A DNA stretch of 64,000 nt. It comes from JABCYV01 sp963729325 (lineage in GTDB: Bacteria > Acidobacteriota > Terriglobia > Terriglobales > Acidobacteriaceae). Location: the NCBI GenBank assembly GCA_963729325.1, contig CAVSNS010000046.1:147235-211234 (forward strand), given 5' to 3'. The notes below the pieces were generated by a model. The model did not search any database and was not told the DNA's origin. It saw nothing but the letters and a program-made list of their open reading frames with translations. The translations under genes were made by a program, and so were the position numbers. Position 1 is the first letter of the stretch. Each line of letters starts with the position of its first letter. Positions 1 through 9,580 of the stretch are shown piece by piece.

Positions 1-151
1 TGATCCTCTGACACTTGAGAGCAACGTGCCTGGAATTTACGTGGCGGGAGTTATCGTTGCGGGGTCAAGAACGAATGAGATTTTCATTGAGAATGGACGC
101 TTCCACGGCAAGCAGATCGCCGCCGATTTGAGGCAGAAACTCGCGGCATAA
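1..151 (+). CDS. YpdA-like FAD/NAD(P)-dependent reductase, C-terminal end only
   Basis: This is the last 49 codons of a gene entering from the left edge, read from base 2 to the TAA at 149-151. The tail carries VPGIYVAGVIVAG followed by RTNEIFIENGRFHG. That matches the C-terminal FAD-binding strand and helix of the thioredoxin-reductase-like YpdA (bacillithiol disulfide reductase) family, a cytoplasmic flavoenzyme. The start, the Rossmann motifs and any active-site residues lie outside the window. A related thioredoxin-reductase-fold enzyme is the main alternative. Confidence 0.7.
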   Translation, partial: DPLTLESNVPGIYVAGVIVAGSRTNEIFIENGRFHGKQIAADLRQKLAA

Positions 152-718
152 ACCCCACCTAGGGTATCGGCTCTGAGTTGTGCGGCCGAGTGAATCTCGA
201 CTTCCAGGATGGGCAAACCTGCTGGCGATCGGACAGAGCTTATGAATCCCAGCTCACACGAGTTGGCTGAACGCTGAATAGATGCAAGCCCGACGTTCCT
301 ATACTGCGCTCAGGGCAGACGCTCGGCTGAGAAAGCCAAGTCTCAGGATGACTTTTTCCGAGTCGAGAACACGTACCCTCATGTTGATCCTAGTCCCACC
401 CCGGCGTCATCCCGAAGTCCGGCGCTTTCACCAGCCGGGCGAGGGATCCGGCGTGGAGTAACTATCGGCCTCGGGTTGTGTTCACCAGCCACGACACGAT
501 GTTTGACCTTAAAACCTTAGCCAGATCCAGTTCCTAAGCCAGTTATCGGAAGGTCCGCGGGAGATCCTCACTCGGCGAAAAACGCCGGGTTTCGGGATGA
601 CGTGTTTCGGACGGAGCAATCGGTAATAAGCACAGATCTTAGTGCCACGTAGCGTCATCCCGAAGGCACCGCCTTTTTACCAGCGGTTGGATAAGGAGCC
701 TCTCCCACGCAATTCGTT
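152..718. repeat. Intergenic region with 'tcatcccgaa' dispersed repeats
   Basis: No convincing gene is seen in these 567 bases. The stretch holds copies of a short degenerate element: GCGTCATCCCGAA occurs near 410 and again near 653, and the opposite orientation CGGGATGACG near 594. Each is followed by a similar 'cgcc/ggat' context. Related elements recur between genes at about 12,010 and 45,263. They look like dispersed non-coding repeats of the genome. Confidence 0.45.
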
Positions 719-1048
719 TCACATAGTGACTGCCTCTTCTCCTAATTGCTGATTGATCAAGCGCGCTACCAGCGGTTTTAATCCTTCCCCGGTTTTCTGC
801 AGAACGAAATCCTGACTGGCGTCGGACCAGTCCAACTTGAAGCTGGTGGACAGCGCAGAAATCCAGATTTGCCGGACAGGCGCATTGGGCGAGATCACGA
901 ACCTGCTGCCGTCATCAAAAGAAACGTGTAGCGCGCCGGCTTGATCCTCTACCTCGATGTCGGCCGACTCTTCAGCTGTAATTAAGCTTTGCTTCAGCGA
1001 TCCTAAGGCGCCGTCAGCGTGCTTGCGAAAATCATTGTCATCCAGCAT
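719..1048 (-). CDS. cyaY: CyaY/frataxin-like iron donor protein
   Basis: A 109-residue protein beginning MLDDNDFRKHAD. The family order is present: an acidic first helix, the strand pair ALHVSFDDGSRFVI, the conserved PVRQIWIS strand and a C-terminal helix ending in LINQQLGEE. Frataxins bind iron and modulate cysteine-desulfurase/IscU Fe-S cluster assembly in the cytoplasm. The length is typical (about 105-110 residues). A longer reading frame starts at 1087, but its first 13 residues do not resemble the family, so I chose the ATG at 1048. The gene lies just downstream of the S9 peptidase on the same strand. Confidence 0.8.
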   Translation of the reverse strand: MLDDNDFRKHADGALGSLKQSLITAEESADIEVEDQAGALHVSFDDGSRFVISPNAPVRQIWISALSTSFKLDWSDASQDFVLQKTGEGLKPLVARLINQQLGEEAVTM

Positions 1049-1114
1049 GGTGGGATTATAAATAAGCCAGCACAGTTCGCGGCGCAAAGAGCGCTCGCGG
1101 CTAATGACCCAGAG

Positions 1115-3052
1115 CTACTTCAGCAAATACTCGTTCACAAACATAACTGTGGCGTAAAACTGATAGTCCAGGTTCTTTTTCTTATGAAAGCCATGGCCTT
1201 CGTCCTTTGCCTCCAAGAACCACACCGGTGTGCCGTTCTGGCGCACGACGGAAACTATCTGTTCGGATTCACTGGCGGGAACGCGCGGATCATTTTTCCC
1301 GGCAATCACGAACAGTGGCTTGGTAATGTTCTTGGCCTTGTTCATGGGGGCAGTGCGTTCCAGGAACTCCCTCATTTTTGGGTCGCGTTCATCGCCATAT
1401 TCCACCCGCCGCAAATCTTGCCGGTATCCCGAAGTGTGTTCTAGAAACGTAACCAGGTTGGACGGGCCCACGATGTCCACTGAGCAGCAAATCCGGTCGT
1501 TGTAGTTAGTAGCGACGGCGAGCGTCATGAAACCGCCATAGCTGCCACCAGTAACCAGAATGCGATTAGCATCGAGGTCAGCTTGGCTCTGAATCCGATC
1601 CAGCAGCGAATTGATGTCCTGATAAGAACCTTCGCGGAGGAAGCCATTGTCAAGCGCAAGGAACGTCTTACCGTAGCCGGTGGATCCGCGCACATTGGGA
1701 AAGATCATCGCGACTCCAAGTTCACTCACATAATAGTTATTGCGGTTTAGAAAGCCAGGTCGCGACTGTCCCTCGGGTCCACCGTGAATATTGATAATGA
1801 CTGGACGCTTGCCGGCAAAGTTTGCTGGGGGCCGATAGAGGAAACCGCTGATGGCCCTTCCGTCCCAGCTCTTGCAATGGATGAGTTCGGGCTCAGAAAA
1901 GTGCGCCGGATTCAGACCTCCAGTTTCGCTGAAAGTCCAGCGTTCAACTTTTCCCGTCGTCACGTCGAGTGAATATACGTCCGAGGGAGAGCGAGCCGAG
2001 GCAATGTTGAAGCCAAGATCGCGATTGTCTTTGTGCCAACGAACACCAGAGACAATACCTTTGGGCAAATCGGGCACAGGCTTTTCTTTTCCGGTCCTCG
2101 TATCGAGCAAGTGCAGCGTTCCAAACCCATCTTGGTTTGCGATAAATGCGACGGTTTTGCCGTCGTTGGAAAGATCGAACTCGTCGACGTCCCACGGAAT
2201 GTGGCTGGTCAAATAAGTGTGCTGCTTGGTTGCGAGATCGATATAGGCAAGACGCTGGAACTCGGAATCTTTGTCCGTGGTGACGTAAATGCCCTTACCG
2301 TCTTTGCTGAAGCGTCCGCCGCGGTAGGCGATTTTGGTGGCGCCGCCCTCGGGGGTGATAAGAGTTTTTTCCCCGCTGCTCGCATCTACGATCCACAGGT
2401 AGCTCTCGTTGGCCGAAATCTGCTCTAAAGCCAGGATCTTGTGATCGTCGGGCGAGAAGTCTTGCGCCTCCCATCCGCCACCTTCGAGTCTGGCCAGCAA
2501 ATGGTCACTCTTCGGATTCGCCGGTTCCACAATGTACAGATCAACGTCATGCCCGTACGGCGCGTGGAACCGTAGACCAGGCTTTGGCCGCTATTGGACC
2601 ACCGCGGAGCCGTATTGCGCGACTTGCCGTCTGTGAGCAGTGTGTCATCCCCACTCTCGTCGTCATGACGATAGAGCTGGTAGAACTCAGCGCCACCAAT
2701 AATCTTTGCTGAACATAAACGAATCACTTGATTTCGGCGAATACGCCGCTGCTCCCACTGAATCCGGATAAAAGGTAAGTTGCTTACGCGCGCCGCCAGG
2801 CATCTTGACCAGGTGCACTTGAGTGGTGTCCGCGAATCGGGTCGAGATCAGAATTTCGCGCTTGACTGGGTCCCAACTGTCGAGCGTGGCTCCACGAAAA
2901 TTGGTGTAGCGGTCTACTGTCTCAGCGAGAGAGGCGGGAATCCTTGGAACGCCCTCCACCACAAGGTTCTCGTTGGGAACAATTTCCTTGCCTTGCGGGA
3001 AGGCCGTGGCAGCCAGGAACAGAGCCACCAGCAAACGGGAGAATGATTTCAT
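1115..3052 (-). CDS. Secreted S9-family prolyl oligopeptidase (two frameshifts)
   Basis: Three overlapping reading frames (3052-2687, 2727-2425, 2530-1115) join into one protein of about 645 residues. It has a signal peptide (MKSFSRLLVALFLAATAF), a beta-propeller region with WD/TolB-like blades and a C-terminal alpha/beta hydrolase domain. The catalytic triad is visible: Ser in GGSYGG, Asp in GKNDPRVP and His in DEGHGF. Such enzymes cleave peptides in the periplasm or outside the cell. Frames change near 2700 (one extra T in the sense strand) and near 2550 (one A missing). Both repairs restore family-like sequence (SKDIGGAEFYQLYR, TGNDVDLYIVEP), so sequencing error is likelier than a pseudogene. 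Confidence 0.85.
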
Positions 3053-3197
3053 CGGCCGGCTCCTGAGTTACATTTGAAGGGCTATTACACGAGATTGCCA
3101 GAAGGAGCGCACCTCAGGCAGATGGGGGGAGCTCACGGAAAGCGGGTGGGTAGAAAGCGACGGCAATTCCCTTCCTTACGTTTTGTCAAATCTGCAT

Positions 3198-3326
3198 CTA
3201 CGTAGCCTTGCGTTTTGTCCCTGGTTTGTACAGCAAGATGCGCTTCAGGGCTGCGCTCATCTTGCGGCCGTTCACCTCGCGGAATATACGCTCGATAGGA
3301 GTTTCGCGCCGCGGTCTGTGAATCAT
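3198..3326 (-). CDS. Small basic hypothetical protein (42 aa)
   Basis: A short frame encodes MIHRPRRETPIERIF followed by REVNGRKMSAALKRILLY and a lysine/arginine-rich end. The ATG at 3326 has a GAGGG ribosome-binding site six bases upstream, which supports translation. The protein is strongly basic, with a likely amphipathic helix. It is the last of three small minus-strand genes (3814-3198). I do not recognise a function. It could be a chance frame, but the RBS and protein-like composition favour a gene. Confidence 0.4.
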   Translation of the reverse strand: MIHRPRRETPIERIFREVNGRKMSAALKRILLYKPGTKRKAT

Positions 3327-3358
3327 TTGATACCCTCACGAAGCAGCGCGAATAGCGA

Positions 3359-3559
3359 CTACGATTCAGATTGTGCTGGAGTGGTTGGCTCGGCCTTGCA
3401 CTTATGCTCGGTAAATTGCTTTCTAAGACTCTCTTGCGCGTCCGCAACCCTCTTCAGGGCGCTCATTGGAACTTTGAACTCCCGATTGCAAAGAGTGCAG
3501 ACTCCAACGGCGGGAACCGTGCCAAGCCACTTGAGGACTCTGAGATTACGCGTAGTCAT
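3359..3559 (-). CDS. Small CxxC protein (66 aa), Acidobacteria type
   Basis: A 66-residue protein with a CTLCNREFKVP motif and a later C in EHKCKAE, giving a possible zinc knuckle or FYVE-like mini ribbon. The central part (MSALKRVADAQESLRKQF) should be helical. I recognise this pattern as a recurring small unnamed protein of acidobacterial genomes, but its function is unknown. It sits between two other small minus-strand genes and may be co-transcribed with them. Confidence 0.55.
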   Translation of the reverse strand: MTTRNLRVLKWLGTVPAVGVCTLCNREFKVPMSALKRVADAQESLRKQFTEHKCKAEPTTPAQSES

Positions 3560-3577
3560 CGACGCAGTGACTGTGAA

Positions 3578-3814
3578 TTACTGGGTGTTTCGACGCTGTG
3601 GGGATCGGGCTTTAGCAGCGGCCAGTTTTCTGAGCCGCTCAGTATGCTCGCGCAGAGCTGCTTTGAGCTCATTCAAGATTACATCCAGATGTTCACCCTC
3701 TGGGGTAGCGATTGCCTTGGCACACAAGGCTTGGATCCGATCATTTAGGCGGCGAGAATCCACAAAGAACAATGGAATCTGGCAAGGATGTGGCTTAGGT
3801 TCGATACAGTACAT
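3578..3814 (-). CDS. Small helical hypothetical protein (78 aa)
   Basis: The protein is mostly one amphipathic helix region (RIQALCAKAIATPEGEHL, then LNELKAALREHTERLRKLA) with a basic tail. Small proteins of this pattern are common in Acidobacteria and have no known role. An upstream extension of the frame to 3898 would run through the terminator at 3884-3909, so the ATG at 3814 is preferred. No clear RBS is visible there. That start lies inside a perfect palindrome at 3805-3820, which may regulate it. Confidence 0.5.
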   Translation of the reverse strand: MYCIEPKPHPCQIPLFFVDSRRLNDRIQALCAKAIATPEGEHLDVILNELKAALREHTERLRKLAAAKARSPQRRNTQ

Positions 3815-3820
3815 ACTGTA
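3805..3820. promoter_or_regulatory. 16-bp perfect palindrome at a gene start
   Basis: TACAGTA-CA-TACTGTA is a perfect inverted repeat with seven-base arms. It covers the putative start codon of the small gene ending at 3578. It resembles a repressor operator. The half-sites have the opposite order to a classical LexA box. The role is inferred. Confidence 0.4.
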
Positions 3821-3883
3821 TTTCGAGTGGGCTGCTGACGGTGGGACACCTCTCTCAGTCCATCGCGTATCCCGGCATACAAG

Positions 3884-3909
3884 AAAAAACCCGGGCAATT
3901 AGGCCCGGG
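3884..3909 (-). terminator. Rho-independent terminator of the PEP-CTERM gene
   Basis: Read on the minus strand, CCCGGGC, a six-base loop and GCCCGGG are followed by six T residues. The hairpin starts 23 bases after the stop codon of the PEP-CTERM gene at 3932. This is a textbook intrinsic terminator in that orientation. Confidence 0.8.
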
Positions 3910-3931
3910 GCGGGAAAATAGGCGAATAGAC

Positions 3932-4565
3932 TTAGCCGCGAAGGCGACGTCGTACTAAGCCAGCCAAACCAGCCAGCCCAGTTCCTAGCAGAGTGATCGT
4001 CCCGGGTTCGGGAACAACGCTGGACGGAACCTTGTTGCCGACGAATCCAGTGTTGTTTCCACAGCCGCCGCCTGAAAAGACACATGCGTGGATGGCAAAG
4101 GCGCCGGCGAGATTACTGATCTTCAAATTATTCGCAGTGACGGTAAAGGTCAGGGTGCTGACACCGTTGATGCTCTTTCCAACGGATGGCCCTTTGATGT
4201 CATCGGTAAACCGTCCAAGGTTCGCGAAATTGCCAATTCCCGAGGTCCTGAACGAGCCAAAGGTTAGCCCCGAAATGTCGCTGCCCGTCAGCGCCGTGCT
4301 ACTGTTAAAGGCGATGTCGCCGCCATTCCCCCCGACGAAGATTCCATAGCCGGAGTTCATGGTGATGGTCACCTGCACTGCGTTGGCCCCGGTCTGGTTG
4401 AACTTTACGGTTACCAACCACAGTACCCTGCGAGATGCCGGTCAGACTGCCATTCAGCAGATCGACAGTTATCGAGTTAGCTGCGGCTACCGGCGGCGAA
4501 AGCAAAAGCAGCCCGGCGAGGGCGATGGTGGCTAGAACGAGCTTTCCGAAAGAAAGTGCACGCAT
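3932..4565 (-). CDS. PEP-CTERM sorting-signal secreted protein (frameshifted)
   Basis: The protein starts MRALSFGKLVLATIALAG with a signal peptide and ends with the PEP-CTERM tripartite tail: VVPEPGTITLLGTGLAGLAG, then an RRRLRG basic anchor. Exosortase (EpsH/XrtA type) would cleave this tail after export, so the protein is probably surface- or matrix-associated. The middle is Gly/Thr/Asn-rich and beta-like. The ATG at 4565 has an AGGGGG Shine-Dalgarno sequence. The frame changes near 4415, where one extra G in a GG run explains the break. No exosortase gene is in this window. Confidence 0.8.
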
Positions 4566-5141
4566 GAGACCCCCTTCATCGTTTCCATATTTCAGAGCAC
4601 GATAGCCGCCATTTCCCTGTGCATTGGAATGTTTAATTGCCGTAGATGCAATGTTTGCGGACAGTTCCATCGGTGAAATGGCTGGCTTCGATTGATGTGT
4701 GCAGTGGCGTGCACATGGGTCGCAGCAAATTGCGCACGCAGCGGACACTATGACGATGACGATTCTGTGCCAGAATTCCCCATACATTGAATACTGTAGG
4801 ACTTCAATCCGGGACCTTGTAGGGGGCACCACACGGTCAACGTGAAGTCAGTTCTATTTCTTTCTCTGCATACTTGCGTCTGCTGCGGCAGAACGGAATT
4901 TCGGCAAACGATGAGTCCTTCATTCGTACCGTGCTCGAGCAACAGGCGCCTCGATTCCTGACTCAGGATGAGTAAGCCGGATGGACGCGCGAGCTTGATA
5001 GTGTTATGTCCCGGCGAGCCACTGGACCTTGGTCTCCGCCTGTTAGGCGCGAGTATTAGCCCAGTAGGGCTACAGTCTCTTCCTGACAGATACGTTAAAC
5101 CATTTGCGTTATAATGTTCTGAGTTCGTGGGAGGTTTCACG
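4566..5141. other. Intergenic region between divergent genes
   Basis: No supportable gene is seen over these 576 bases. Possible frames on the minus strand have no family-like sequence. The right end carries a promoter-like TATAAT for the small plus-strand gene at 5142, and the left end must hold the promoter of the PEP-CTERM gene. Confidence 0.4.
5083..5115 (+). promoter_or_regulatory. Putative sigma-70 promoter for the 5142 gene
   Basis: A perfect -10 hexamer TATAAT lies at 5110-5115, and a possible -35 CTGACA at 5083-5088. The 21-base spacer is longer than ideal, so only the -10 is convincing. It lies 26 bases before the ATG at 5142. Confidence 0.4.
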
Positions 5142-5441
5142 ATGGCCTCATCAGACTCCCGCTTGCGCCACAGTTCATCACACCGCAGTTCAACTGCACT
5201 GCGTTATCCCGAATGGCAGCGCCCCTACCAAGCTGCGCTGCTCGAATTGGATCCCAAGAAACTGGCTCAGCACGTAGCGGAGGCTGAAACAGCGATCTTC
5301 AAACGCCTCCAGCAATTGAGTCAGAGCCGGGACGGAGAAACCGAGCGTCAGGTCATTGAGGGGGCGATCTGCGCATTGAAGATTCTTAAACGGGACAGCT
5401 TGAATTTTCCCGATTGGGAATCAGGCTCACGCGGCTCTTAG
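5142..5441 (+). CDS. Small conserved hypothetical protein (99 aa)
   Basis: A 99-residue protein with a Ser/Arg-rich start, the segment RYPEWQRPYQAALLELDP, and a long helix AEAETAIFKRLQQLSQSRD. I recognise the 'YPEWQ..Y..AL.E.D..KL..HV..AE.AIF.R' pattern as a recurrent small acidobacterial protein without known function. The ATG at 5142 was chosen over an in-frame start at 5127 because the sequence GTGGGAGG lies about nine bases before it. It stands alone between divergent and convergent spacers. Confidence 0.6.
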   Translation: MASSDSRLRHSSSHRSSTALRYPEWQRPYQAALLELDPKKLAQHVAEAETAIFKRLQQLSQSRDGETERQVIEGAICALKILKRDSLNFPDWESGSRGS

Positions 5442-5621
5442 CAAATCTGGTGCCTGGTTGAGCAGCGGTCGGACGAAGATTCCGACTCTCCCGTTTATAT
5501 TGTGTCTGTTTCGCCCGTGTTCCTGCCATCTGCTTTCGGTCGCGTGCATACTTTTTTCGGCAATTGCGCCCCTGCTTTCCTTCCTCAAAGGGCCTTATGG
5601 TCAAGCGAGCTTGACGATCCT

Positions 5622-6284
5622 ATGACCAGAAGTTCTCTACAGGTCATGACCGCCGCGATGATCGTAACGGTACTCCTTTCTTGCCTGTCGGCGGGGCAAG
5701 GGTCACCGACACTACTGAAGGGGACAGCCGATACCGAAATCTGGGCGGGAGGCGTCGTCGCCCAGCACGACGGAACCACGTCCTTTAACACCGAGATCTT
5801 GATGGCCGGCGCACGGTTTGGGCGCATTCTGACCGCTCCGCATGGGCCGGGATGGCTTCGCGGAACTTTGCAGTGGAACTTTGATTTGATCCCGTTGTTC
5901 ATCGTCACAAACCTACAGACCGCTTACGGAGCCGAATTTGACCCGATCGTGGGCCGGTGGAATTTCAGGCACCGAGGCCAGACAGCTCCCTATCTGGAGT
6001 TGGCAGGAGGAGTCGTGCTCACCAACTCGAATATTCCGCCGGGAAAGACTTCGCATTTCAATGTCGTCCCCAAGATCGGATTCGGCTGGCAGATCTTCAC
6101 CACTCCGCAGCGCTCGATCGATCTAGCCTTGCATGCATGGCATCTTTCCAATGCCTGGACCGCCCAAAGGAACCCCTCCGCCAATGGCATCCAATTGACC
6201 ATCGGATATCACTGGTTCAGGCTGAAGAACCGGCCATCTGCGAATCTGGCTCATCACACCGACCACGCGAAGATCGATCAGTGA
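5622..6284 (+). CDS. PagL-like lipid A 3-O-deacylase (acyloxyacyl hydrolase)
   Basis: A 220-residue outer-membrane beta-barrel candidate with a signal peptide (VMTAAMIVTVLLSCLSAGQG). The C-terminal stretch LHAWHLSNAWTAQRNPSANG followed by an aromatic strand matches the PagL motif, in which the catalytic His and Ser lie in H-x-S-N and a downstream N-P-x-x-N loop follows. PagL removes the 3-O acyl chain from lipid A at the outer membrane. The start at 5622 places the signal peptide correctly; an in-frame start at 5502 would add unlikely residues. Family assignment rests on motif recognition. Confidence 0.7.
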   Translation: MTRSSLQVMTAAMIVTVLLSCLSAGQGSPTLLKGTADTEIWAGGVVAQHDGTTSFNTEILMAGARFGRILTAPHGPGWLRGTLQWNFDLIPLFIVTNLQTAYGAEFDPIVGRWNFRHRGQTAPYLELAGGVVLTNSNIPPGKTSHFNVVPKIGFGWQIFTTPQRSIDLALHAWHLSNAWTAQRNPSANGIQLTIGYHWFRLKNRPSANLAHHTDHAKIDQ

Positions 6285-6371
6285 GCTCACGCCTCGAATG
6301 AACCACGCTGTTCGCTTTGCAGCCCAAGATCGTGACCAGTTAGCATTAGGAATTCAGCACATACGTTTCCC

Positions 6372-7688
6372 ATGGAACAAGAGCGCTCCAGTACGATCTC
6401 GTTGTCTGCCTACCTACAACTCTTGCGTCACAACCGGAATTTCCGGCGTTTATGGATGGCGCAGATTGTCAGCGAGATCGGCGACTGGTTTTATACGCTC
6501 GCGATTTACAACCTGCTGTTGCAGTTCACCGGCCAAGCCCGGTCAGTGGCGCTGGCGCTGGTGTTGCAAGTTTTGCCGCAAACACTGTTCGGACCGATTG
6601 CCGGTGTGGTGAATGACCGCATCCGTCGCAAGCGGGTCATGATCACCGCTGATTTGGTCCGGGCAGTGATCGTCCTCGCAATGCTACTGGTCCGTTCGCG
6701 TTCCACGCTGTGGCTGGTCTACCCGCTGCTCGTCCTCGAAAGCGTGATGTGGGCTTTTTTTGAGCCGGCGCGAACCGCGGTCATCCCCAACGTCACCACC
6801 GACCAGGATCTGATCCTGGCCAACACGCTCTCCTCGACAACGTGGTCGCTCAATCTAGTGGCGGGAGCGACGCTGGGTGGGGTCGCGCTCGCCCTCCTGG
6901 GACGCAACGCATCATTTGTGCTCAATGCCTTTTCATTTCTGGCGTCGGCGTTTTTCATCAGCCGCATGCACTTCGAGGAGCCGCATGCCGAGGCAGCTGC
7001 GAAGTTTCGCGCTCGCGACCTGTCGGATTTCTCGGCCATGGCAGATGGTATCCGCTATGTGAGGGGCGACCCTCGCCTGTTTGCGACAGTTCTGGTGAAG
7101 ACGGGCTTAGCCACCATGGGGGTGAGTTGGGTTTTATTTACTGTGATGGGCGAAAGAGTGTTTCCTCTGCGCTGGCCGGGCCTCGAACCCGAGCGAAGCG
7201 CCGTGTTGGGCATGAGCCTGTTGCTGGGCGCGCGTGGAGTCGGAGCGATCGTGGGCCCGCTATTTTCGGCACGCTGGGCCGGTCATAGTCAGAGCCGATT
7301 GCGACTAGGGATCCTGTTTGGCTTCCTCGCGTTGGCCTTGGGCTATGGCAGCCTGGGCGCCGCAGGCTCACTTTGGGTGGCATGCTTCTGGATTGTAGTG
7401 GCGCATTCCGGGGGATCGACCGTATGGGTATTTTCAACCACCCTGCTGCAACTCAACACTGAGGACAAATTTCGTGGACGGGTGTTTTCCGCCGAACTTG
7501 CACTCTGTATGCTGACCCTCGCGCTCGGGGCCTACATCACGGGGTTCTTCATCGATCACGGCGTCTCGGCGCGCGTAGTGGCGATCACGACCGGACTGAT
7601 CATGCTCGCCCCGGCCGGTTTGTGGGCCTGGGCGATGCGATGGTGGAAACCGGCTCCCCTGATCGCGACTGCGGAAACGGCGGAATAA
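6372..7688 (+). CDS. MFS transporter, enterobactin-exporter (MFS_3) type
   Basis: A 438-residue membrane protein with about 12 hydrophobic segments. The N-terminal LRHNRNFRRLWMAQIVSEIG and GVVNDRIRRKRVM (the MFS motif A loop) are typical of the EntS/MFS_3 exporter group. The substrate cannot be told from sequence. No strong RBS precedes the ATG at 6372. It follows the deacylase gene by 87 bases and converges with the pterin dehydratase gene. Confidence 0.85.
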   Translation: MEQERSSTISLSAYLQLLRHNRNFRRLWMAQIVSEIGDWFYTLAIYNLLLQFTGQARSVALALVLQVLPQTLFGPIAGVVNDRIRRKRVMITADLVRAVIVLAMLLVRSRSTLWLVYPLLVLESVMWAFFEPARTAVIPNVTTDQDLILANTLSSTTWSLNLVAGATLGGVALALLGRNASFVLNAFSFLASAFFISRMHFEEPHAEAAAKFRARDLSDFSAMADGIRYVRGDPRLFATVLVKTGLATMGVSWVLFTVMGERVFPLRWPGLEPERSAVLGMSLLLGARGVGAIVGPLFSARWAGHSQSRLRLGILFGFLALALGYGSLGAAGSLWVACFWIVVAHSGGSTVWVFSTTLLQLNTEDKFRGRVFSAELALCMLTLALGAYITGFFIDHGVSARVVAITTGLIMLAPAGLWAWAMRWWKPAPLIATAETAE

Positions 7689-7700
7689 ATCAGCGGGAAG

Positions 7701-7754
7701 GGCACGACCTCAGTCGTGCCACAAGATCCTGAAAAACCGGCTGGGCTTCAGCCC
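7701..7754. terminator. Paired hairpins between convergent genes
   Basis: GGCACGAC-CTCA-GTCGTGCC (7701-7720) is a perfect eight-base stem. GGGC-TTCA-GCCC (7743-7754) is a second short hairpin. They lie between the convergent MFS and pterin-dehydratase genes. Neither has a long T tract. Similar 'cacggctaaagccgtg/gggctaaagccc' elements recur near 25,360-25,415, so they may be dispersed palindromes doubling as transcript ends. Confidence 0.4.
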
Positions 7755-7767
7755 CTGAGACAAAGGG

Positions 7768-8100
7768 TCAACCGGGATACAACCGGTCGATTTTGGCCGC
7801 CATAATGAAGTCGCTCTCGGAGAGGCCATCAATCTTGTGCGTCCACAAGGTTATTTCGGCTTTGCCCCACGCCAGCAGGATGTCGGGATGGTGTCCCTGC
7901 TCTTCCGCAACCTCTCCCACGCGATTCACAAAATCCAGCGCCTGCTTGAAATCAGGAAACGTGAATTCGCGGACAAGATGGTGCTCTTTGATCACCTTCC
8001 ACTGCGGAACGATCTGCGACAGACGTTGCAGGTGATAACCCTTGATCGGCGGCACGTCACCCTTGCAGGGAACACAGGTTTTGTCGGCTAATTCGGACAT
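7768..8100 (-). CDS. phhB: Pterin-4-alpha-carbinolamine dehydratase
   Basis: A 110-residue PCD/DCoH family protein. The signature EEQGHHPDILLAWGKAEITL, with the paired His residues, and the later W-x-H-K-I-x-G-L are visible. It dehydrates 4a-hydroxytetrahydropterin in recycling of the cofactor of aromatic amino-acid hydroxylases, or acts in molybdopterin-like pathways. A CVPCKG pair near residue 10 is common in bacterial members. The ATG at 8100 starts MSELADK; an in-frame ATG at 8118 lacks any RBS. Confidence 0.9.
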   Translation of the reverse strand: MSELADKTCVPCKGDVPPIKGYHLQRLSQIVPQWKVIKEHHLVREFTFPDFKQALDFVNRVGEVAEEQGHHPDILLAWGKAEITLWTHKIDGLSESDFIMAAKIDRLYPG

Positions 8101-8153
8101 GGAAGACCCCACCGGCATTGTAGCGGTTTGCAGGCGCTGAGTCTTCAGATCTA

Positions 8154-9580
8154 CTAGCAGGTCTGTGTCTGCGTCGTTTTGGGTACTAGCAAATAAGAGG
8201 CGATCTTAGTCGTATCAGCAGTTGGCATCACCGGTGGACTGGGCTGCTTCATCGCGGCCCCGCCCGCCGCATGCTGTTCCGTTCTTTTTGGCAACGCGAG
8301 TAGCAGCATTGCCGATATGAACAACGAAACCCCTGCAAAGACAAGGCCTCCGTGAAAGCTTCCGGTCTTCTTGATGATCACTCCTATCGCATAAGGCCCG
8401 ACAAACCCTCCCAGGTTTCCGATGCAGTTGATCAAAGCGATCCCAGCGGCCGCGGAGAATCCCGTCAAGAACTCATTGGGCAGCGCCCAGAAAGGGCCCC
8501 ATAGACTGTAGATACCCGACGCTATAAGCGACCAGAGCGCGACCGAAGAGAAAACAGAGCCAGTCGCGGTCGTACTCAACAGTAGCAGTGAGATAGCTCC
8601 GATGGTTATGGGAATTGCAGCGTGGAATCGTCGTTCGAGGGTGCGGTCCGAACTTTGGGAGACAACGATCATGGCTGCCAGTGCCACAAGATACGGAATC
8701 ATCACCAGGACTCCAACCGTGGTATTCGAATAACTGCTGGAAATAGCTTTGATTAACTGAGGCATCCAGAAAGTCATCGCGTAATGGCCGACCAATGCGG
8801 TGAAATAGACAGCGCTCAGATGCCAGACCCGCCTGTGCGCAAGCGCCTGAACAGCAGTGAGCCGGCGTCGCGCCAATTTTTCTTGTTCTTCATGCGCGAG
8901 TTCTGACGTGATCCAGTCTTTTTCCTCGGGCGTGAGAAATTTGCTTTCCGCAGGTCGGCCGGGCAGCAAGAAGTAGGTGACAATACCGCCCAGAATAGCT
9001 GGAATGCCCTCCAGAATGAGCAACCATCTCCAACTGCTAACTCCAAACCAATGGACGTGATCCAGAATCACGCCCGACAGCGGAGCACCGACGATGTTAG
9101 CTACAGCATTCGCGGTCAAGAATAAGGCAACGGTATGAGCTAATTCTCGCTGGCGAAACCAGTACGTCAAATAGAGCAAATTCCGGGAAAATATCCGGCC
9201 TCAGCCACCCCAAGTAGAAATCGCAGAACATACAAGTGAAAGGCTGCCTGCACAAAACCTGTCAAAATCGCCACAATTCCCCAACTGATCAGTATGCGGG
9301 CAATCCAGACCCGTGCTCCCATCTTGTGCAGCAGCAAGTTGCTCGGTATCTCGAAAATGAAATACCCGAAAAAGAAAATCCCTGCCACGAATCCGTACTG
9401 CTGGCTAGTGATAGCCAGTTCCTTGTTCATCGTCAAAGCCGCGAACCCGATGTTGTTTCGGTCAAGCACGGCAATCACGAAGAGAACGAATACGAACGGG
9501 ATAATCCGAGTCCGCAGTTTGCGGATTGTCCGCGTCTCAATATCGATCGGAGGCACTGGCGGACTGGCTCCCCTGCTCAC
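8154..9580 (-). CDS. MFS transporter of the anion:cation symporter (ACS) type, frameshifted
   Basis: Two frames (9580-9167 and 9179-8154) join into one transporter of about 475 residues. The N-terminal half has RTRIIPFVFVLFVIAVLDRN and the ACS hallmark GVAEAGYFPG. The second half begins LLYLTYWFRQRELAH, which directly follows that motif in ACS proteins (tartrate, hexuronate and phthalate permeases). One T missing from a TTTT run near 9180 explains the break. Twelve membrane segments are expected, and the substrate is probably an organic acid. The start is a GTG at 9580 with a weak RBS. Confidence 0.85.

Noticed and set aside
3183..3902. A 239-codon plus-strand frame
   Set aside because: It is antisense to three small genes with better RBS and family-like content.
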